Shown in pieces: positions 47,248-56,705 of a stretch of 64,000 nucleotides of DNA. The position numbers and the translations under genes were made by a program. This DNA is from Cupriavidus numazuensis (GTDB lineage Bacteria > Pseudomonadota > Gammaproteobacteria > Burkholderiales > Burkholderiaceae). The notes beneath the pieces are model-generated. The model was not told the origin of the DNA. It was given only the letters and a program-made list of their open reading frames with translations, and searched no databases. Position 1 is the stretch's first letter. The number at the start of each line of letters is the position of its first letter. The stretch covers positions 1 to 64,000 of the forward strand of contig NZ_CAJPVI010000033.1 of assembly GCF_905397435.1 (NCBI RefSeq), given 5' to 3'.

Positions 47248-47251
<4 letters not shown>

Positions 47252-47523
47252 CCCAGGACGACGACAGACTTCGCCACGCTCTCGCCCGCCAGCTAAGGCA
47301 GCTGCGCGATGCGCGGCCCGCCGGCCTCCTCGGCCTGCTCGTCATCGGTGGTACCGCCGGACTGCTTCTGGTAGGACCGGTAATCGCCGGCGCCTACCTG
47401 GGACACTGGCTGGACGAACAGGCGGCAGGATATTCCGTGCGCTGGACGGTCAACCTGATATTGCTCGGGCTGCTGGTCGGTGCGGTCAACGTCGTACTCT
47501 TCTTTCGCTCGCACGACCGATGA
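47248..47523 (+). CDS. atpQ: N-ATPase AtpQ (AtpI-like small membrane subunit)
   Basis: A 91-residue protein with a GTG start overlapping atpC. Two hydrophobic segments (AGLLGLLVIGGTAGLLLVGP and VNLILLGLLVGAVNVVLFF) are separated by AGAYLGHWLDEQAAG, matching the GxxLGxWLD pattern of AtpI/AtpQ proteins, which are thought to assist c-ring assembly. In other N-ATPase operons an atpR gene follows; here atpB begins inside the atpQ stop codon (ATGA), so atpR is absent. Confidence 0.8.
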
Positions 47524-48209
47524 ACAACGTCATCGTCTGGCAATTCCATCGCTTGGCCTTCACGGAGCCCATGCTGCTCTCGCTATGCGTAAGCGCGTGC
47601 CTCGTCGCGCTGGCCCTCGCACTGCGCCACGCCATTACGCGCGACGACGAAGGCCTGCCACTGGCTGGCGAAATGGCGTACCAGCTCATGCACGATGCCG
47701 TCGAGGAAGTGGTGGGCGCCAATTACGTAGAGCGCGTCCTGCCCTTCGTCGGCACGCTGTGGCTGTTTATCCTGCTGGCCAACCTGCTTGGCCTGGTACC
47801 CGGACTGCTATCCCCGACGCGCGACCTGTCGGTGACCAGTGCGCTGGCAGTGATCGTGTTTGCCGCCGTGCATGTCTTCGGTATACGCGCGTCCGGATGG
47901 AAGGCCTACCTGCGCCACTACCTTGCACCCACCCCTATGCTGCTGCCGTTCCACCTCATCAGCGAGTTCACCCGCACGATCGCCCTGGCGATCCGCCTGT
48001 TTGGCAACATGATGAGTCTGGAAATGGCTGCCATGCTAGTACTGCTGGTTGCCGGACTGCTGGTGCCGGTACCTCTGCTGTTGCTGCACGTGGTCGAGGC
48101 CCTGGTCCAGGCCTACATCTTCGGCATGCTCGCACTGATCTACATCGGCAGCGCGCTAGAAGCCGGGCAACCGGGCCCCCTCGCGCCATCCCCCCTTGAG
48201 GAGCACTGA
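47520..48209 (+). CDS. atpB: N-type F-ATPase a subunit
   Basis: A 229-residue Fo stator channel subunit with five to six hydrophobic helices. The essential arginine is in [40 protein letters not shown] and the last helix ([18 protein letters not shown]) are standard. It overlaps atpQ by four bases and atpE by one. Confidence 0.92.
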   Translation: MNNVIVWQFHRLAFTEPMLLSLCVSACLVALALALRHAITRDDEGLPLAGEMAYQLMHDAVEEVVGANYVERVLPFVGTLWLFILLANLLGLVPGLLSPTRDLSVTSALAVIVFAAVHVFGIRASGWKAYLRHYLAPTPMLLPFHLISEFTRTIALAIRLFGNMMSLEMAAMLVLLVAGLLVPVPLLLLHVVEALVQAYIFGMLALIYIGSALEAGQPGPLAPSPLEEH

Positions 48210-48475
48210 TGAGCGACCTGCATCTGTTCAGCGTAGTTTCGACCGTCGTGGCTGCACTGGCCATCGCACTGGGCGTGTTCTTCCCGGCGCGCGCCATGGG
48301 GCAGGCCATTGCCGCAGCGCTCGAAGCGCTTGCCCGGCAGCCGGAGGCCGAAAAGCCGATCAGTCGTACCCTGTTCATCGGCTTGGCGATGATCGAGTCG
48401 TTGTCGATCTATTGCCTGGTGATTGCACTCATCATCCTGTTCCGCAACCCGCTGCTGGAATACTTCCTGAAGTAG
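48209..48475 (+). CDS. atpE: N-type F-ATPase c subunit
   Basis: An 88-residue rotor ring subunit: two helices joined by the ARQPE loop (residues 42-46). The ion-binding carboxylate is E63 with S64 next to it ([13 protein letters not shown]), the E-S pair of Na+ types. At the position equivalent to Q32 of the Ilyobacter enzyme (33 residues before the glutamate) there is M30; a glutamine is two residues later (Q32). L65 replaces the usual threonine. Coupling-ion specificity is therefore uncertain. Confidence 0.92.
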   Translation: MSDLHLFSVVSTVVAALAIALGVFFPARAMGQAIAAALEALARQPEAEKPISRTLFIGLAMIESLSIYCLVIALIILFRNPLLEYFLK

Positions 48476-48483
48476 AGGATGCC

Positions 48484-49233
48484 ATGGAACTTGACGCCAC
48501 CACCTTCGTGCTGGAAATCATCAACTTCCTGGTGCTTTTGTGGCTGCTCAACCGACTGCTCTACCGGCCGGTCCGCGCCGCCCTCGACACGCGCGCCCAG
48601 GCAGAGGCGAGTCGCTGGCAGGCGCTGGAAGACCGCCAGGCAGCCATCGACGCCGACGTCGCGCGGCTTGCACAGGAGAAGGCTGACCTCGAGGCCCGCC
48701 GCGTGGCCGCCGAGCGCGATCTGGCCGACGAGGTTGCCGGACTACGACTGAAGCGCCTGGCAGAGCTTGGGCGGGAGCTTGATGCCGAGCGCGAAAAAGC
48801 CAGGGCACGCATCCTGCAAGGGCAGGCGCTCGCAGCGGCGCAACAAGAAGACGCACTACGCGAGCGAGCCGCACGGTTCGTCGCCGACTACCTGACACGC
48901 CTTGCTTCGCCGCCCCTCGAGGGTGCTATCGTGGAATTGTTCCTTGTCGATCTGGGGAGGCAGGCCGGACCAGCCGGTATCGCCCTGCGCGATGGATGGT
49001 CGGACCGCGGCGAGGCACCTCCCGAGGTCCGGGTCAGCACTGCGTATCCGACTGCGCCGTCCACCCGTGCGCGAATCGAAAAGCAGATCGAAGCGTTGAT
49101 GGGTGCCAACGCACGAACCCGGTGGCAGTTGGATCCGCAACTACTGGCCGGCATCTGCGTCCACCTGCCCGGCCACCAGCTCGAAGCAAGCCTGCGCCGA
49201 GGCGTGGATGCCTTCGTCCGCGCCTGCCCATGA
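48484..49233 (+). CDS. atpF: N-type F-ATPase b subunit with delta-like C-terminal extension
   Basis: A 249-residue stator subunit: N-terminal membrane helix (FVLEIINFLVLLWLLNRLLY), then a long charged coiled coil (residues 30-135). The C-terminal extension (VRVSTAYPTAPSTRARIEKQ, then WQLDPQLLAGICVHLPG) resembles the delta-subunit C-terminal domain. N-ATPases have no atpH, and this extended b subunit is considered to take over delta's stator role. The ATG at 48484 is nine bases after the atpE stop. Confidence 0.9.
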   Translation: MELDATTFVLEIINFLVLLWLLNRLLYRPVRAALDTRAQAEASRWQALEDRQAAIDADVARLAQEKADLEARRVAAERDLADEVAGLRLKRLAELGRELDAEREKARARILQGQALAAAQQEDALRERAARFVADYLTRLASPPLEGAIVELFLVDLGRQAGPAGIALRDGWSDRGEAPPEVRVSTAYPTAPSTRARIEKQIEALMGANARTRWQLDPQLLAGICVHLPGHQLEASLRRGVDAFVRACP

Positions 49234-50660
49234 ATACCCCACAGATCGGCCTTGCCATCGAGGAGGTAGGCACCGTTGTGGGCGTAGCCGACGGCATCGC
49301 CTGGCTGCAAGGCCTGCCGTCTGTACCGCTCGGGGAAGTGCTTCGCTCGCCCGATGGCAGCCGGGCTTGGGTGTTCCAGCTCGACGAGAACCTGACAGGC
49401 TGCATCCTGCTGGACCAGACCGAGGGGCTGGCGGCTGGCACCCGTATGCGGCGCAGCGGCCAGCGGCTGACGCTGGCATGTGCTGATGCGCTCCTCGGGC
49501 GCGTCATCGATCCGCTGGGCCGCGCCTTGGACGACCAGCCCCTGCCGCCTGTGGAAAGACAACAGCCACTTGAAGCGCGCTCGCCGGCAATCATCGACCG
49601 CGATCCGGTCACCCGCCCTTTGTACACGGGTAACACTGTCATCGATACCCTCCTTCCCATCGGGCGCGGCCAGCGCGAGTTGCTGATCGGCGACGAAAGC
49701 ACCGGCAAGAGCTCCCTGGCATTGGATGCAATCATCCACCAGCGGGACCAGGCCATGCGATGCGTGCTGGTACTGATCGGCCAGCGCCGGGCCGAGGTGG
49801 CCGAGACCATTCACCTCCTCAACGAGCACGACGCCATGTCCCACACGACCATCGTGGTTGCCGAAGCGGGTGGCCTGCCCGGGCTGCAATACCTGGCACC
49901 GTTCGCGGGATGCGCGCTCGCGGAATCCTGGATGCAGGCCGGGCATGATACGCTGATCGTCTACGATGACCTTGGCAAACATGCTCAGGCCTACCGCGAG
50001 CTATCGCTGCTGATGCGCCGCCCGCCCGGTAGAGAGGCATATCCGGGGGATATTTTCTACCTGCACGCTCGCCTGCTAGAGCGCTCGACCCAGCTAAACG
50101 CAGCCCGCGGCGGCGGCAGTATGACAGCGCTGCCGATCGTGCCCACGCAGCTCGGGGAAGTGGCAAGCTATATTCCGACCAACCTGATCTCCATCACCGA
50201 TGGCCAGGTCTACCTGAGCTCGAAGCTGGTGGCTGCCGGCACCTATCCCGCGATCGACCTGGGCATATCGGTCTCGCGCATTGGCGGCAAGGCGCAGGCC
50301 CGCCCCATCGCGCGCGAATGCAAACACCTGCGGCTTGACTATCTCCAATTCCTTGAGCTGGAACTGTTTCTGCGCTTCGGCACTCGACTCGACGATGAGA
50401 CGGAGGCACGCGTGCGTCGCGGGCGCCTGGTGCAGGCCTTGTTGCGCCAGGACCGCCTGGAGCCGCGCCCCATCGCCTTCCAGATGGCCTGGCTGGTGGC
50501 ACTCAATGAAGGGTGGCTCGACGGCCTGGAGCCGTCGGCGCTGCAGGCTGTCCTTGACACGCTGCAGCTGCGCGTGCGCGGCAATGATACGCCAGGCCTC
50601 GACGCGCCGCGCCAGCAATGGGTGGCTGCGGTGCGCGCCTGGACGGGTCGTGAACCATGA
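49230..50660 (+). CDS. atpA: N-type F-ATPase alpha subunit
   Basis: A 476-residue non-catalytic subunit. The P-loop is GDESTGKSS (154-162) instead of the classical GDRQTGKTA; the arginine finger is kept in LGISVSRIGGKAQARPIA. The length is shorter than E. coli alpha (513), mostly at the N-terminus. Start ATG 49230 overlaps the atpF stop by four bases. Confidence 0.92.
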   Translation: MNTPQIGLAIEEVGTVVGVADGIAWLQGLPSVPLGEVLRSPDGSRAWVFQLDENLTGCILLDQTEGLAAGTRMRRSGQRLTLACADALLGRVIDPLGRALDDQPLPPVERQQPLEARSPAIIDRDPVTRPLYTGNTVIDTLLPIGRGQRELLIGDESTGKSSLALDAIIHQRDQAMRCVLVLIGQRRAEVAETIHLLNEHDAMSHTTIVVAEAGGLPGLQYLAPFAGCALAESWMQAGHDTLIVYDDLGKHAQAYRELSLLMRRPPGREAYPGDIFYLHARLLERSTQLNAARGGGSMTALPIVPTQLGEVASYIPTNLISITDGQVYLSSKLVAAGTYPAIDLGISVSRIGGKAQARPIARECKHLRLDYLQFLELELFLRFGTRLDDETEARVRRGRLVQALLRQDRLEPRPIAFQMAWLVALNEGWLDGLEPSALQAVLDTLQLRVRGNDTPGLDAPRQQWVAAVRAWTGREP

Positions 50661-51490
50661 GCGGTCAGCACGCTCTGCGCAAACGCGCCGCGTTGCTATC
50701 TGAGCTGCAGGAGATCGTGCAGGCGATGAAGAATGTCGCTTCCGCTGAAGTACAGCGCGCCACGCGCGAGCGACAAGCCCTGACGCAGGCATTGTTGGCT
50801 GTGGCCGACGGGCTGGCGCAGTGTGTCGACATGGACCTCCCGAACGACACACCCACGTTACACGCCGGGAAAAACAGCTGGCTGGCGATCGGAGCCGAGC
50901 GCGGGTTCTGTGGAACGTTCAACGCTCGTTTGCTGCAAGCCCTACGATCCCTGCTGCTCGATGATCCGCACGCACATGTCCTCTTGGCGAGCCACCGCGC
51001 GAGCGACCGACTCGATTCCGCCGGCAATCGATATGTCGTCCTGCCGGGCTGCGCCACCGTTGATGATGCGCCGGCCGCGATCGACACGTGGCTGGCCGCG
51101 CTCGACGAGGAAAGGCGGCAAGGTCGCACTCTATGGTTGTTGCACACGTCCGAGTCCGGCCTCGTGAGCCGGCGGCTGCTGCCCGAACCGGACCTCACCA
51201 GCATCATCGCGTCCGAGCCTGCCGCGCAGGATGCCTCTGGGCCACCCATACACTACTTGTCTGCGCCGTTGCTGCAAGCTGCCCTGCAACGCCAGGCATT
51301 TCGGCTGCTCGTGCAAACTGCGCTCTGCGAGTCTCTGGAGCACGAGAATCGCTCGCGGCTCTCGCAGATGCAACTCGCGCAAGCGCACCTCGAAGAGCTT
51401 GGCCATCTTATGCGACGGCGTCAGGCGGCACAGCGCCAGGCTGACATCACAAATGAACTGGAGACCCTAACCAGCATCCTTGCCCCCTGA
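50657..51490 (+). CDS. atpG: N-type F-ATPase gamma subunit
   Basis: A 277-residue central-stalk subunit. The N-terminal helix (RAALLSELQEIVQAMKNVAS), the GxxRGxCGxFN-like loop as IGAERGFCGTFNARLL, and the C-terminal helix (LRRRQ region RRRQAAQRQADITNELETLT) are typical. Last gene of the operon. ATGA overlap with atpA. Confidence 0.9.
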   Translation: MSGQHALRKRAALLSELQEIVQAMKNVASAEVQRATRERQALTQALLAVADGLAQCVDMDLPNDTPTLHAGKNSWLAIGAERGFCGTFNARLLQALRSLLLDDPHAHVLLASHRASDRLDSAGNRYVVLPGCATVDDAPAAIDTWLAALDEERRQGRTLWLLHTSESGLVSRRLLPEPDLTSIIASEPAAQDASGPPIHYLSAPLLQAALQRQAFRLLVQTALCESLEHENRSRLSQMQLAQAHLEELGHLMRRRQAAQRQADITNELETLTSILAP

Positions 51491-51524
51491 CCTGCCGCCA
51501 CGCAATCCGCGCACCAACGGGCGG

Positions 51525-52424
51525 TCAGCCCAGTGCCTCGTCATTCGGGTGCGCGAACAACGACTTCATATCGTCGGACAAGGGGAAGTCCAGGTTCAGG
51601 CCCTTGGGCGGCACCGGTTGCAAAAACCACTTCGTGTACATGTGCTTGATCTCGCCGCTCTTCATCAGTCCCGCGATCACGCCATCGGCAAGCGCCTTGA
51701 ACTGCGGGTCGTCCTTGCGGATCATGCAGCCATAGGCCTCGCGGGATGCCGGCTTAGCCACGACCGTCCACTCCGATGGTTCACGCGCCTTGGCGCGTTC
51801 GCCATAAAGCAGGGCGTCGTCCATCATGAAGGCCACGGCCCTGCCGGACTCGAGCGTCAGAAACGACTGCCCATGGTCCTTGGTACTGATGATGTGCATA
51901 CCGAGATGCTGCTCGTCGTTCATCTTGCGCAACAGGCGCTCTGAGGTGGTGCCGGCCGTGGTCACCACGTTCTTGCCCTTGAGGTCGGCCCAGCTGTTGA
52001 TACCGCTGTCCTTGTTTACCAACAAACGTGTGCCGATAATGAAGATCGTGTCGGTAAACGCAACTTGCTTCTGACGTTCCAGATTGTTGGTCGTCGAGCC
52101 GCATTCGATATCGATCGAGCCATTCTGCAGCAGGGTGATGCGGTTCTGCGAGGTGATCGGAATCTCCGTGACAATCAGGTCCGGCATGTTGAGTGCCTTC
52201 TTGATTGCATCTACGATCTTCACGTTGATGTCATACGAGTACCCGACCTGCCGAACGCCACCGAGGTTATAGTTGAACGGGATGGAAGACTGACGTACGC
52301 CGAGCGTAATGACGCCGGTGTCATGGATCTTCTTCAGGGTTCCGGTCAGCGGCTGCGCGCCGTGTGCCAAGGGCGCCAGGGTCAATACGGCTATAAGCAG
52401 CGATGCCAGCGTTGCATGTTTCAT
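51525..52424 (-). CDS. Glutamate/aspartate-type ABC substrate-binding protein (GltI-like)
   Basis: A 299-residue periplasmic binding protein. The signal peptide ends near AHGAQ. Mature hallmarks: LKKIHDTGVITLGVRQSSIP, SYDINVKIVDAIKKAL and the family's VPITSQNRI-like segment EIPITSQNRITLLQNGSIDI. These match the DEBP/GltI group binding acidic amino acids. ATG 52424 has AAAGGA upstream. No permease or ATPase gene is next to it, so it is an orphan receptor. Confidence 0.9.
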   Translation of the reverse strand: MKHATLASLLIAVLTLAPLAHGAQPLTGTLKKIHDTGVITLGVRQSSIPFNYNLGGVRQVGYSYDINVKIVDAIKKALNMPDLIVTEIPITSQNRITLLQNGSIDIECGSTTNNLERQKQVAFTDTIFIIGTRLLVNKDSGINSWADLKGKNVVTTAGTTSERLLRKMNDEQHLGMHIISTKDHGQSFLTLESGRAVAFMMDDALLYGERAKAREPSEWTVVAKPASREAYGCMIRKDDPQFKALADGVIAGLMKSGEIKHMYTKWFLQPVPPKGLNLDFPLSDDMKSLFAHPNDEALG

Positions 52425-52764
52425 GATCAATCCTTTCCACGCGAGACGAAGAAGACGCTCGCCAAGCCAGAGGTAAGGCAATTTGCATCGGCCAGTCCGG
52501 TTCACGCGCACGCGATGACGCATGTCACGGTCTCGCCTATTCGCACCACCACGCCACATCTGCGCACCTTGCCATAGACGTGGGACATCGGCGGATCGCG
52601 TATCGTTCCCACATTTAGATCATGATGTGACACAAAAAAAAGCCGGAATAGAGTCGAAGCCGGCCGCGATTCGCCTGAACTGACGCCGCATTCCATACGT
52701 CCAACCATTGTAAATACCAGTTTCTGCACAGACTGCCCGCACCGGCAGCCTGCGTCGAAAAGCG
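52425..52764. other. Intergenic between divergent binding-protein and Rieske genes
   Basis: About 340 bases carrying both promoters. An ATCATGAT palindrome is present at 52620-52627 followed by an A-rich tract. No gene is supported. Confidence 0.45.
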
Positions 52765-53361
52765 ATGGAACAGACTGCAGAGGTCGGCTTCCGTGAACCT
52801 GAACCCGCTCGCCGGCGCTGGCTGATCGCGACCGCGACCGCCGGCGGCGTTGGCTGCGTTGTCACCCTTGTTCCCTTTGTGGAGTACTTCGAGCCCTCGG
52901 CACGCGCACGCGCCTTGGGCGCGCCGGTCACAGTGGACATCCAGGCACTCAAGGAGCGCGAAGTGGTGACCAAGCGCAGTCCGGACATGCTTGCGCAGAT
53001 CCCAAAATGCGACGCGCTGGTGGCTGATCCGCAGTCCAGGCACCCATACTCCCTGCCCCTGCCCAAATATTGCCGCAACGAGTTTCGCGCACGGGCGAGC
53101 CGGCCAGGCATTCTCGTCGTTACTGCCGTGTGCACCCACCTAGGCTGTACGCCACTTGCGCGCCTCAGGCCGGGTCCGCAGCCGGGGCTCCCGGATGACT
53201 GGCCTGGCGGATTTTTCTGTCCCTGCCACGGTTCGACATACGATCTGGCCGGCCGGGTGTTCAAGGACAAGCCGGCTCCCCAGAACCTCGATGTCCCGCG
53301 TTTCATGTTCAGCCACCCGGATGTACTGATCATCGGCAAGGACGAACAGGGAGAGGCTTAA
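52765..53361 (+). CDS. petA: Orphan Rieske iron-sulfur protein (cytochrome bc1 type)
   Basis: A 198-residue 2Fe-2S protein with an N-terminal Tat-like RRR and membrane helix (WLIATATAGGVGCVVTLVPF). The cluster ligands are CTHLGC (C123, H125, C128) and CPCHGS (C152, C154, H155). Compared with typical Burkholderiales PetA, about ten residues of the WRGKPVW-type segment near residue 68 are missing. petB and petC are not adjacent, so it may be an alternative Rieske subunit for a bc1 complex encoded elsewhere. It is three bases before the HtrA gene's upstream frame, suggesting an operon. Confidence 0.85.
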   Translation: MEQTAEVGFREPEPARRRWLIATATAGGVGCVVTLVPFVEYFEPSARARALGAPVTVDIQALKEREVVTKRSPDMLAQIPKCDALVADPQSRHPYSLPLPKYCRNEFRARASRPGILVVTAVCTHLGCTPLARLRPGPQPGLPDDWPGGFFCPCHGSTYDLAGRVFKDKPAPQNLDVPRFMFSHPDVLIIGKDEQGEA

Positions 53362-53414
53362 TCATGGCGGCGCAATCCCGCCGCTGGGCGGGGGACGGGA
53401 CAAGGAGACCCAAG

Positions 53415-54851
53415 ATGGTACGTCAGATCTTTGCAGGCACGATGATTGTCTTGGCCGCTGCCTGTACCACAGGCAGCGGCTCGCTGTCAGCCCAGACGAA
53501 TACTGCCCAACAAGCCCAACAGGCCGCATCCACGCAACATGCCGGCGCACCGGACTTTGCCAGCATCGTCGACAGGTATGGTTCCGCCGTGGTCAACATC
53601 AGCGTCACCACGGAGGAACAGTTGGCCTCGGAGGGGACGCCTCCAGGGCTCAGCCCTGGTGACCCGCTCTTCGAATTCTTTAAACAGCTGGATCCTGAGT
53701 TCACCTGGCCGGAACGCCATGCCCCTCACGTGGTGCGTGGCATCGGCTCAGGCTTCATCATTTCCCCCGACGGCCTGATCCTGACCAATGCGCATGTCGT
53801 GGGCAATGCCAAGGTAGTCACCGTGAAACTACTGGATCGGCGTGAATTCAAGGCCAAGGTCGTCGGCACCGATACACGCAGCGATGTTGCAGTCCTGCGC
53901 ATCAACGCGAGGGATCTGCCCACGGTCAGAGTTGGGGACTCCACACACGTCCGAGCCGGGGAGTCCGTGCTGGCAATCGGCTCCCCTTATGGCTTCGAAA
54001 ACACTGCAACAGCGGGCATTGTCAGCGCCACCGGGCGGTCGTTGCCTGACGAGACGGCCGCGCCGTTTATCCAGACGGACGTCGCCGTCAACCCGGGAAA
54101 TTCTGGCGGCCCGCTGTTCGACGCTCGCGGAAATGTCATCGGCATCAACACGCAAATCTACACGCGTACGGGTGGATACCAAGGACTGTCCTTTGCTATC
54201 CCGATCGACACGGCCATGCGTATCGAGTCTGAACTGGTCATGCACGGCAAAGTCATCCGCGGCCACCTGGGTGTCAGCGTGCAGGATGTCGACCAGGGAC
54301 TGGCTACGGCCTTCGGCTTGCCGCGCGTGACCGGGGCACTGGTGGACCAAGTTGAGCCGGGCAGTCCCGCGGCCGCCGCAGGCATCCAGGCCGGCGACGT
54401 CGTGACGCGCGTGGGCGATGCGAAGATCGAGTATTCGGCGGAGCTAGCTAACCTGATCTCCGGCCTAAAGCCCGGTACGCGCACTGAGCTTGGCCTGGTG
54501 CGGAATGGCGCGCGACAGACGGTAGCGGTGACAATCGCAGCGCTGAAGGAAATGTCCGCCTCCCCGGATGCACTGACGCAGACCAAAGGCGAATTGGGTC
54601 TTACGGTCCGGCGCCTGAATAAGACGGAAGCCGACGCCCACGGCATAGCGGGCGGGCTGCTAGTGGAGCAAGCCAGTGGTGCCTCGGCAAGCTCCGGCAT
54701 CGAAGCAGGCGACGTCATTCTCTCCATCAACGGTGCCCCGGTAACCACCCCACAACAACTGCACTCGCTTGCTACCCACGCTGGCAAGCAGGTTGCACTT
54801 CTTGTCCTGCGCAACGGCATGCGGGTCTTTATCCCTGTGGATCTGGGATGA
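53415..54851 (+). CDS. HtrA/DegP-like serine protease, predicted lipoprotein (copy 2)
   Basis: A 478-residue envelope protease. The lipobox is VLAAAC (C17). The triad is H127 (LTNAHVVG), D157 (SDVAVLRI) and S230 (NPGNSGGPLF), the classical GNSGG form. A mature N-terminal linker rich in Gln/Ala precedes the Q-like loop, and two PDZ domains follow (LGVSVQDVDQGLATAFGL and LLVEQASGASASSGIEAG). Very similar in design to the copy at 27401-28861. ATG 53415 has AGGAG upstream. The paralogous secreted protein gene lies next to it, convergent. Confidence 0.93.
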   Translation: MVRQIFAGTMIVLAAACTTGSGSLSAQTNTAQQAQQAASTQHAGAPDFASIVDRYGSAVVNISVTTEEQLASEGTPPGLSPGDPLFEFFKQLDPEFTWPERHAPHVVRGIGSGFIISPDGLILTNAHVVGNAKVVTVKLLDRREFKAKVVGTDTRSDVAVLRINARDLPTVRVGDSTHVRAGESVLAIGSPYGFENTATAGIVSATGRSLPDETAAPFIQTDVAVNPGNSGGPLFDARGNVIGINTQIYTRTGGYQGLSFAIPIDTAMRIESELVMHGKVIRGHLGVSVQDVDQGLATAFGLPRVTGALVDQVEPGSPAAAAGIQAGDVVTRVGDAKIEYSAELANLISGLKPGTRTELGLVRNGARQTVAVTIAALKEMSASPDALTQTKGELGLTVRRLNKTEADAHGIAGGLLVEQASGASASSGIEAGDVILSINGAPVTTPQQLHSLATHAGKQVALLVLRNGMRVFIPVDLG

Positions 54852-54912
54852 ATGCTTGACCACCGGCTGGCCCCTTACCGCACCAGGTTTGGCCAGCGGG
54901 AACTTTGCATAT

Positions 54913-55368
54913 TTAGCTGCCGGCCCCCGTCTGCTGCGATGGCGAGAAGTAGATCACCAATTCACGGGCATGACCACGCTCGATCTTCACCTGGCGTGTC
55001 TGCTCCTGCGTGCCGAAAGTGGACGACACGCGATAGGTTCCCTCGGGAAGCCTCGCGTAGAGCAACGGTCCGGGCACCATCGCGTCCACTACGCGCTTGC
55101 CGTGCAGGTCTTCGACGCGAACACGTATGTCTGCAAGATATTCGCCAGTCCGCGCGCGAGCAAATGTCATGCGCAGGTTGTAGTTCGCCTGCATGCTCCG
55201 CATGGCGTCGACCTGGCCCTTGCCGATGCCACCCGCAACGTAGGGAACCCCGCTTGGCGCGGTGTGCTCGGAAAGTATTGCTACCGCGTGTGCGGGAGAA
55301 AGGAATGCGGCCATCGCCGCCACAATGGCAGCGCCGATGGCCAATAAAACAAATGCGTGGTCCTTCAT
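54913..55368 (-). CDS. Small secreted protein, partner family of HtrA-like proteases (copy 2)
   Basis: A 151-residue paralogue of the protein at 25993-26424. The signal peptide ends near AHA. Shared core: APSGVPYVAGGIGKGQVDAM, NYNLRMTFARARTGEYLADI, GPLLYARLPEGTYRVSSTFG, separated by the same distances as in copy 1. AAGGAG precedes ATG 55368. Its gene is convergent with the HtrA copy 2, whereas copy 1 is on the same strand as HtrA copy 1. Function unknown. Confidence 0.8.
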   Translation of the reverse strand: MKDHAFVLLAIGAAIVAAMAAFLSPAHAVAILSEHTAPSGVPYVAGGIGKGQVDAMRSMQANYNLRMTFARARTGEYLADIRVRVEDLHGKRVVDAMVPGPLLYARLPEGTYRVSSTFGTQEQTRQVKIERGHARELVIYFSPSQQTGAGS

Positions 55369-55859
55369 CACTTGCTCCTTCATCATCGGGACTGTCTTCT
55401 GGTTTCGTGGCTGACGAAGGGAACGTCCCTCTGGGTCAGTCCACCGGATACACACCATGAAAGTTTGATCCCCGTCAGACAGGACTTGTTCGCGACGCAA
55501 AGCGCACTCGCGCGATATGTTTGGAACAGGTGCGGGAACACTGACGGCACAAGTTCGAGCATTGATGCGGTACTTTTTGGCCGTGGAGTGTGACCCGGTC
55601 GCTCAGTGCATAACCGTGAACTTTTCCCCGCCCACGGTTGATGCTTGGCAGCGGCGCGACGCTCCGTCGATACTCGGTACCAGAGGAACGGCGCGCTCTA
55701 CGACAGGGAAGTCCTGCGGCATCTGAAGCGGACCTTCCCTCGTATCAGAATCCGTCCCGGCAACTCAACCTTGCGAGCTTCTGCGTCGATCGCGCGCACA
55801 CAAGCCCTTCGATTCACGGCTATCGGGGACGTGTTCCGCCGGTTGTGAGCCGTCCTGGT
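55369..55859. other. Intergenic with possible degenerate coding remnant
   Basis: About 490 bases. The frame at 55645-55848 (YQRNGALYDREVLRHLKRTF) faintly resembles the C-terminal part of ParA-like ATPases but is too short and altered to call. No other feature. Confidence 0.4.
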
Positions 55860-56252
55860 TCAGCTCAAACGAATCGTGGTCTTGTGCAGCTCACTCATGA
55901 TCCAGGTCCGTGCCTCGCCCGCCTGTTCCATCCGAAAAGTCCGGATCTGGCCCGGGACCACGAAGCGAAACACGTCCACTGCGTGGCGGATCCAGTCGTG
56001 ATCCGTTACTACCGCTATGGCTTCCCACCGGAAGTAGTGTCCGATGCCAAGCTTCAGGTCATCCCAGGCCGCTCCCGCTGCCATCTTCACGAAGCCTGGC
56101 CCAAGTTCATAATATACCCGTACTTTTTCCCGCCCGACCAAGGCGGCCTCGACCGCCGGAATCAGGACCTCTTCATAGTCCTCGCGCGATACCTCGCCGC
56201 TCGCACTGGCGGCGACCACATTGCCGGGAAAGCCCGTCAGGATTTCAATCAT
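55860..56252 (-). CDS. SpoIIAA-like (STAS-fold) protein
   Basis: A 130-residue protein of the SpoIIAA-like family: MIEILTGFPGNVVAASASGE, SREDYEEVLIPAVEAALVGR, KVRVYYELG and the late EARTWIMSELHKT helix. Members are lipid- or stress-associated in proteobacteria; function is not established. ATG 56252 has AGGAG upstream; the longer frame is not used. Confidence 0.85.
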   Translation of the reverse strand: MIEILTGFPGNVVAASASGEVSREDYEEVLIPAVEAALVGREKVRVYYELGPGFVKMAAGAAWDDLKLGIGHYFRWEAIAVVTDHDWIRHAVDVFRFVVPGQIRTFRMEQAGEARTWIMSELHKTTIRLS

Positions 56253-56705
56253 GACCACTCCTAGCCAATCGCAAACTGTCACACTGCCGCAACTGGCGCA
56301 CACGTATCTCGTGCCGTCGCGTGCGGCTCCGCCCTGTCCCTCCTGACTCCACCGTACATAGCCATTCCGTCAAGTTCAAGGTAATGCCTTGACTAGCCAC
56401 GGTAATCATCTCGGCGTTCTCACGGCATGCGCTTACGTCATAACATGCTGGGTTCAACGCAGCCTGCTGGCCAGTCCAACTCGCCCCAAAACGAACGGCC
56501 GGCACGATAACCGCCTGGTCCACGGGGCATTACGGATCTGCGCCATCGGAGCTTATTGCACCTCGACCCGCCACTCGCGGTGGTGCGACGATTACCATGT
56601 CGCTCGCGGGGCCAGCGCCGTTGGCACTATGACGGCCCACCGACGCGGCAGACGCGACTTGCTCGCACCTGGCCATCGTGACAGCCTTGATATACGTTAG
56701 AGTCC
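56253..56705. other. Intergenic, no gene supported
   Basis: About 450 bases between divergent genes. An imperfect repeat GTCAAG ... CTTGAC is seen near 56371-56396. Open frames on both strands have no recognisable domains. Confidence 0.45.

Noticed and set aside
48888-49982. Minus-strand frame opposite atpF/atpA
   Set aside because: Antisense of a clearly conserved operon.
55645-55848. Possible ParA C-terminal remnant
   Set aside because: Only faint similarity (RYQRNGALYDREVL); too short and altered to support a call.
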